Shown here: positions 5,068-5,197 of the stretch, piece after piece | Numbering within the stretch: position 1 is the first letter of the stretch | How the letters are laid out: every line of letters starts with the position of its first letter | Source of the DNA: Bacteroidetes bacterium QH_10_64_19 | GTDB taxonomy: Bacteria > Bacteroidota > Rhodothermia > Rhodothermales > Salinibacteraceae | Assembly (NCBI GenBank): GCA_003023125.1 | Contig: PXSY01000136.1 | Coordinates: forward strand, 1 to 5,197 | Direction of reading: 5' to 3' | DNA length: 5,197 bases | Notes under the pieces: model-generated | Told to the model about the DNA's origin: nothing | Database searches by the model: none | Seen by the model: the letters and a program-made list of their open reading frames with translations, nothing else | Translations under genes and position numbers: made by a program

Positions 5068-5197
5068 CTACGACGTCGTCACCAGAGACTGCCGCTCTTC
5101 TTCGGCCGTCTTCGCGAACGGAGTGCCTGAATGGCGACGTTCGACCTGCTCGTAGAGCTGGACGGCCTGCCCCGTCTGGTCGAGGGCGCGGTACGAG
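5068..5197 (-). CDS. TPR-repeat protein, C-terminal end (5' truncated by the window)
   Basis: The frame is open from the window edge to TAG 5070-5068, giving 42 residues. YRALDQTGQAVQLYEQVERR followed by HSGTPFAKTAEEERQSL fits one tetratricopeptide repeat plus a capping helix: an A..LY..V..R helix, a short turn with T-P, and a K-T-A-EE helix, as in CpoB/YbgF- or BamD-like envelope TPR proteins. TPRs are protein-binding scaffolds. The gene directly precedes the outer-membrane barrel gene on the same strand (about 70 bases apart) and may help assemble or partner it. With so little of it in view, its export signal and exact family cannot be judged. Confidence 0.65.
   Translation of the reverse strand, partial: SYRALDQTGQAVQLYEQVERRHSGTPFAKTAEEERQSLVTTS

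Noticed and set aside
1..5197. Search for CRISPR repeats, tRNA/rRNA genes, insertion-sequence ends or phage genes
   Set aside because: None was found by eye: no regularly spaced direct repeats, no cloverleaf, no transposase-like protein and no long terminal inverted repeats.

Overview
The window comes from a GC-rich, probably halophilic member of the Bacteroidota/Rhodothermota, with Salinibacter-like relatives the best guess. The reasons are the strongly acidic proteins (poly-Glu/Asp linkers and an acidic HU-like protein, as in salt-in organisms), the lack of clear Shine-Dalgarno sequences before the genes, and the kinds of gene present: a signal-peptide-like ExbB N-terminus, a SPOR protein with an N-terminal HU-like domain, and a TPR/outer-membrane-barrel pair. 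This placement is inference from style and family content; no marker gene is present.

Layout. On the + strand, 1-354 is the C-terminal end of a YifB/ComM-type Mg-chelatase-like AAA ATPase, followed by a good intrinsic terminator at 436-460. Everything else reads on the - strand, from right to left. First is the last 42 residues of a TPR protein (5068-5197). Next is a secreted outer-membrane beta-barrel protein, split into two reading frames at a six-G run (3437-4995). A non-coding stretch of about 400 bp (3041-3436) follows, with an AT-rich promoter-like island near 3284-3326. Then comes a tight cluster: a short HU-like protein (2837-3040), a HU-like/TM/SPOR protein (1693-2814), ExbB (922-1659) and ExbD (494-812). 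The cluster meets the ATPase gene tail to tail.

How the genes may work together. ExbB and ExbD form the proton-driven inner-membrane motor used by TonB and Tol systems. SPOR domains bind denuded septal peptidoglycan, and HU folds usually bind DNA. The right-hand pair suggests an outer-membrane protein with a TPR partner. The set therefore reads as an envelope module in which a membrane-spanning protein could link the nucleoid side to the septal wall, beside an ExbB/ExbD motor. That combined role is a hypothesis.

Two genes look damaged. exbD lacks about 30 codons, covering the end of its membrane helix and the start of its periplasmic part, and is out of frame across the gap. The beta-barrel gene is split by what looks like one missing G. 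Either could be real decay or variation, or a sequence/assembly error.
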